Program-made: the position numbers and the translations under genes
From: Shinisaurus crocodilurus
Taxonomy: Eukaryota > Chordata > Lepidosauria > Squamata > Shinisauridae
NCBI GenBank assembly: GCA_021292165.1
Contig: CM037877.1
Location: 309,012,834 to 309,076,833 of the forward strand
Length of the DNA stretch: 64,000 bases
Direction: 5' to 3'
Notes under the pieces: generated by a model
The model's database searches: none
The model's input: the letters and a program-made list of their open reading frames with translations, nothing else
What the model was told of the DNA's origin: nothing
Shown here: positions 62,741 through 64,000 of the stretch, piece after piece
How positions within the stretch are numbered: position 1 is the stretch's first letter
How the letters are laid out: each line of letters opens with the position of its first letter

Positions 62741-62790
<50 letters not shown>
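62535..62790 (-). repeat. Inverted duplication, right arm, ending in (TAA)n
   Basis: Reverse complement of 61,551-61,798, including the microsatellite, whose length and interruptions differ slightly. Confidence 0.92.
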
Positions 62791-62791
<1 letters not shown>

Positions 62792-63747
62792 CGCTCCTGG
62801 GTAGCGATGCTGGAGAAATCCAAGATGGATTAGCATGAGTTCGGCTCTCGATGAATTCGACCCGTGGTTTCCACGACATACCAGCCTCCTCGGGTCGTGC
62901 AGAGTCTGCGGACCTGTGGGCCATTTTTTTATTTTATTTTTTTACTTTCCCGAAATTTACACAAATTTATTCATTGGAAATTACAAACATTTGTGCTGAT
63001 ACACACACCACAGAAACATATACGCCATTATTATTTTAATATGCAAATATATATGGCAATTTTAAAAAAAAGTTTAATACATCTCCGGTCTCTCGTCAGA
63101 CTCCGTATAGCACTCTTCTTCAGTGCACTCTGCTCGAGGGAACTGAACAGAATGAGGGGAAATAATACACCAAAAGTGATGTACTAATGAAAATGATATA
63201 AATTGCAGCAAAGCTTACAGTGGAATTTTTGGCATATTTTTTTTTAATCCATCTGAGAATGAACAGCATAATGAAAGGACGATGCCTGATAATCTGCGAA
63301 ACACACACAGAACGGAATCCACAAAATCCGGACATCCTTCCTCTGGGTCAGTTGCCCAAAAGACATGGCCTGCAGGCCGCAGCCTCCCTGGCTGGGCTCC
63401 TCCTCCCTTCGCGGTTCTACCACCCATGTGACCCTGTTCCCTCCGCATGGGCCGTATTTCTGTGCCCCATGACTTCAATTTAGTCCCCCGATGTGCGCGC
63501 ATGTTGCTGAATCCTGTTTTTTTTCCCCTCAGCACTGTATTAGAATTATGTAGGTGCAGAATTTGAATTTACTTTCATCTAATTTTATTAAGGATGGAGT
63601 ACACACACACACCCATCCCACCTCAGCCACAGGCTTACTCCGTGGTCTTGGGCAAGCCTCGTGGACTCAGTTCCTGATCCGTAAATTGAGGACAAAATCA
63701 TCAACATCACTGGGTTATTATTGCTAAGGCAAGCGCACTGAAGACTG
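62791..63747. other. Old DNA-element-like sequence and unclassified DNA
   Basis: 62,810-63,340 shares order and words with 61,750-62,118 (GGAGAAATCCA, TTTTTTTACTTTCC, ACAAATTTATTCAT, CTGCGAAACACACACAGAAC). A (CA)n run lies at 63,600-63,613. No gene. Confidence 0.4.
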
Positions 63748-63750
63748 TAA

Positions 63751-63825
63751 GGGTACAATCCTATAAATGTTTAGACAGGGGGGGGAAAGTCCTACAAGTC
63801 CCTAAGCATGCGCAGGATTGTGCCC
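63751..63825. mobile_element. Harbinger-like MITE, shortened
   Basis: GGGTACAATCCTATAAATGT and TTTAGACAGG at the left, GCATGCGCAGGATTGTGCCC at the right, flanked by TAA and TAT. The centre is mostly deleted. Confidence 0.65.
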
Positions 63826-64000
63826 TATTTATTTTGCAAATCAAAAGCACTCTATAAATGATAAGCAGTACTTGACTCCTGTATATAATTATTTGTGAGT
63901 CTTCTTGTTTATGCAGCAATGTTCTCTAACTGATGCCCACCCTGCAAAAACCTGTCCCTGTTTTTACCCCAAAGAGCAACAGGCAGCTCCCACACATCTG

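Overview
The window looks like intergenic or intronic DNA from a squamate reptile (lizard-like) nuclear genome. The evidence is the mix of repeats: many CR1-clade LINE copies with the usual ATTCTATG-type 3' tails, L2-type LINE 3' ends, a Penelope-like element, tRNA-derived and 5S rRNA-derived SINEs of the kind known from squamates, and many non-autonomous hAT and Harbinger-like DNA elements. I found no exon of a host protein gene that I can defend, no rRNA or tRNA gene and no CRISPR. Almost every long open frame is a transposon fragment, an antisense shadow of one, or a GC-rich simple repeat.

Layout. 0-9 kb: palindromic hAT MITEs, a CR1 copy with an open endonuclease region, and a broken minus-strand Penelope-like element (about 5.1-8.9 kb) split by another LINE. 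9-15 kb: L2 and CR1 tails, two repeat-poor AT-rich stretches that may be conserved non-coding DNA, and a nested hAT locus full of patchwork filler. 15-19 kb: one long decayed CR1-clade LINE. 19-26 kb: nested SINEs, L2, a GC-rich hAT element, an L1/Tx1-type fragment and CR1 copies. 26-35 kb: mostly unrecognised sequence with a perfect 309-bp inverted duplication. 35-47 kb: hAT elements including the GACTCGAGTC-rich family, foldbacks, and two CR1 copies. 47-64 kb: a MITE holding a solo LTR, more CR1/L2/L3-like copies, a Tigger-like element, a 5S plus tRNA composite SINE, and two more inverted local duplications.

The most interesting signal is not a gene. At several places a short segment of neighbouring DNA has been copied, often inverted and without any mismatch, into a transposon a few kilobases away: 309 bp (28.6 to 31.1 kb), 104 bp (55.2 to 58.2 kb), about 250 bp (61.6 to 62.6 kb), plus shorter fillers in or beside palindromic MITEs (2.3, 14.4 and 48.5 kb). 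This looks like templated insertion by replication template switching, with hairpin-forming MITEs often at the junctions. A second notable item is a hAT family with arms made of GACTCGAGTC-like repeats: four whole copies, three with perfect 8-bp target duplications, and one fragment, all in 64 kb.
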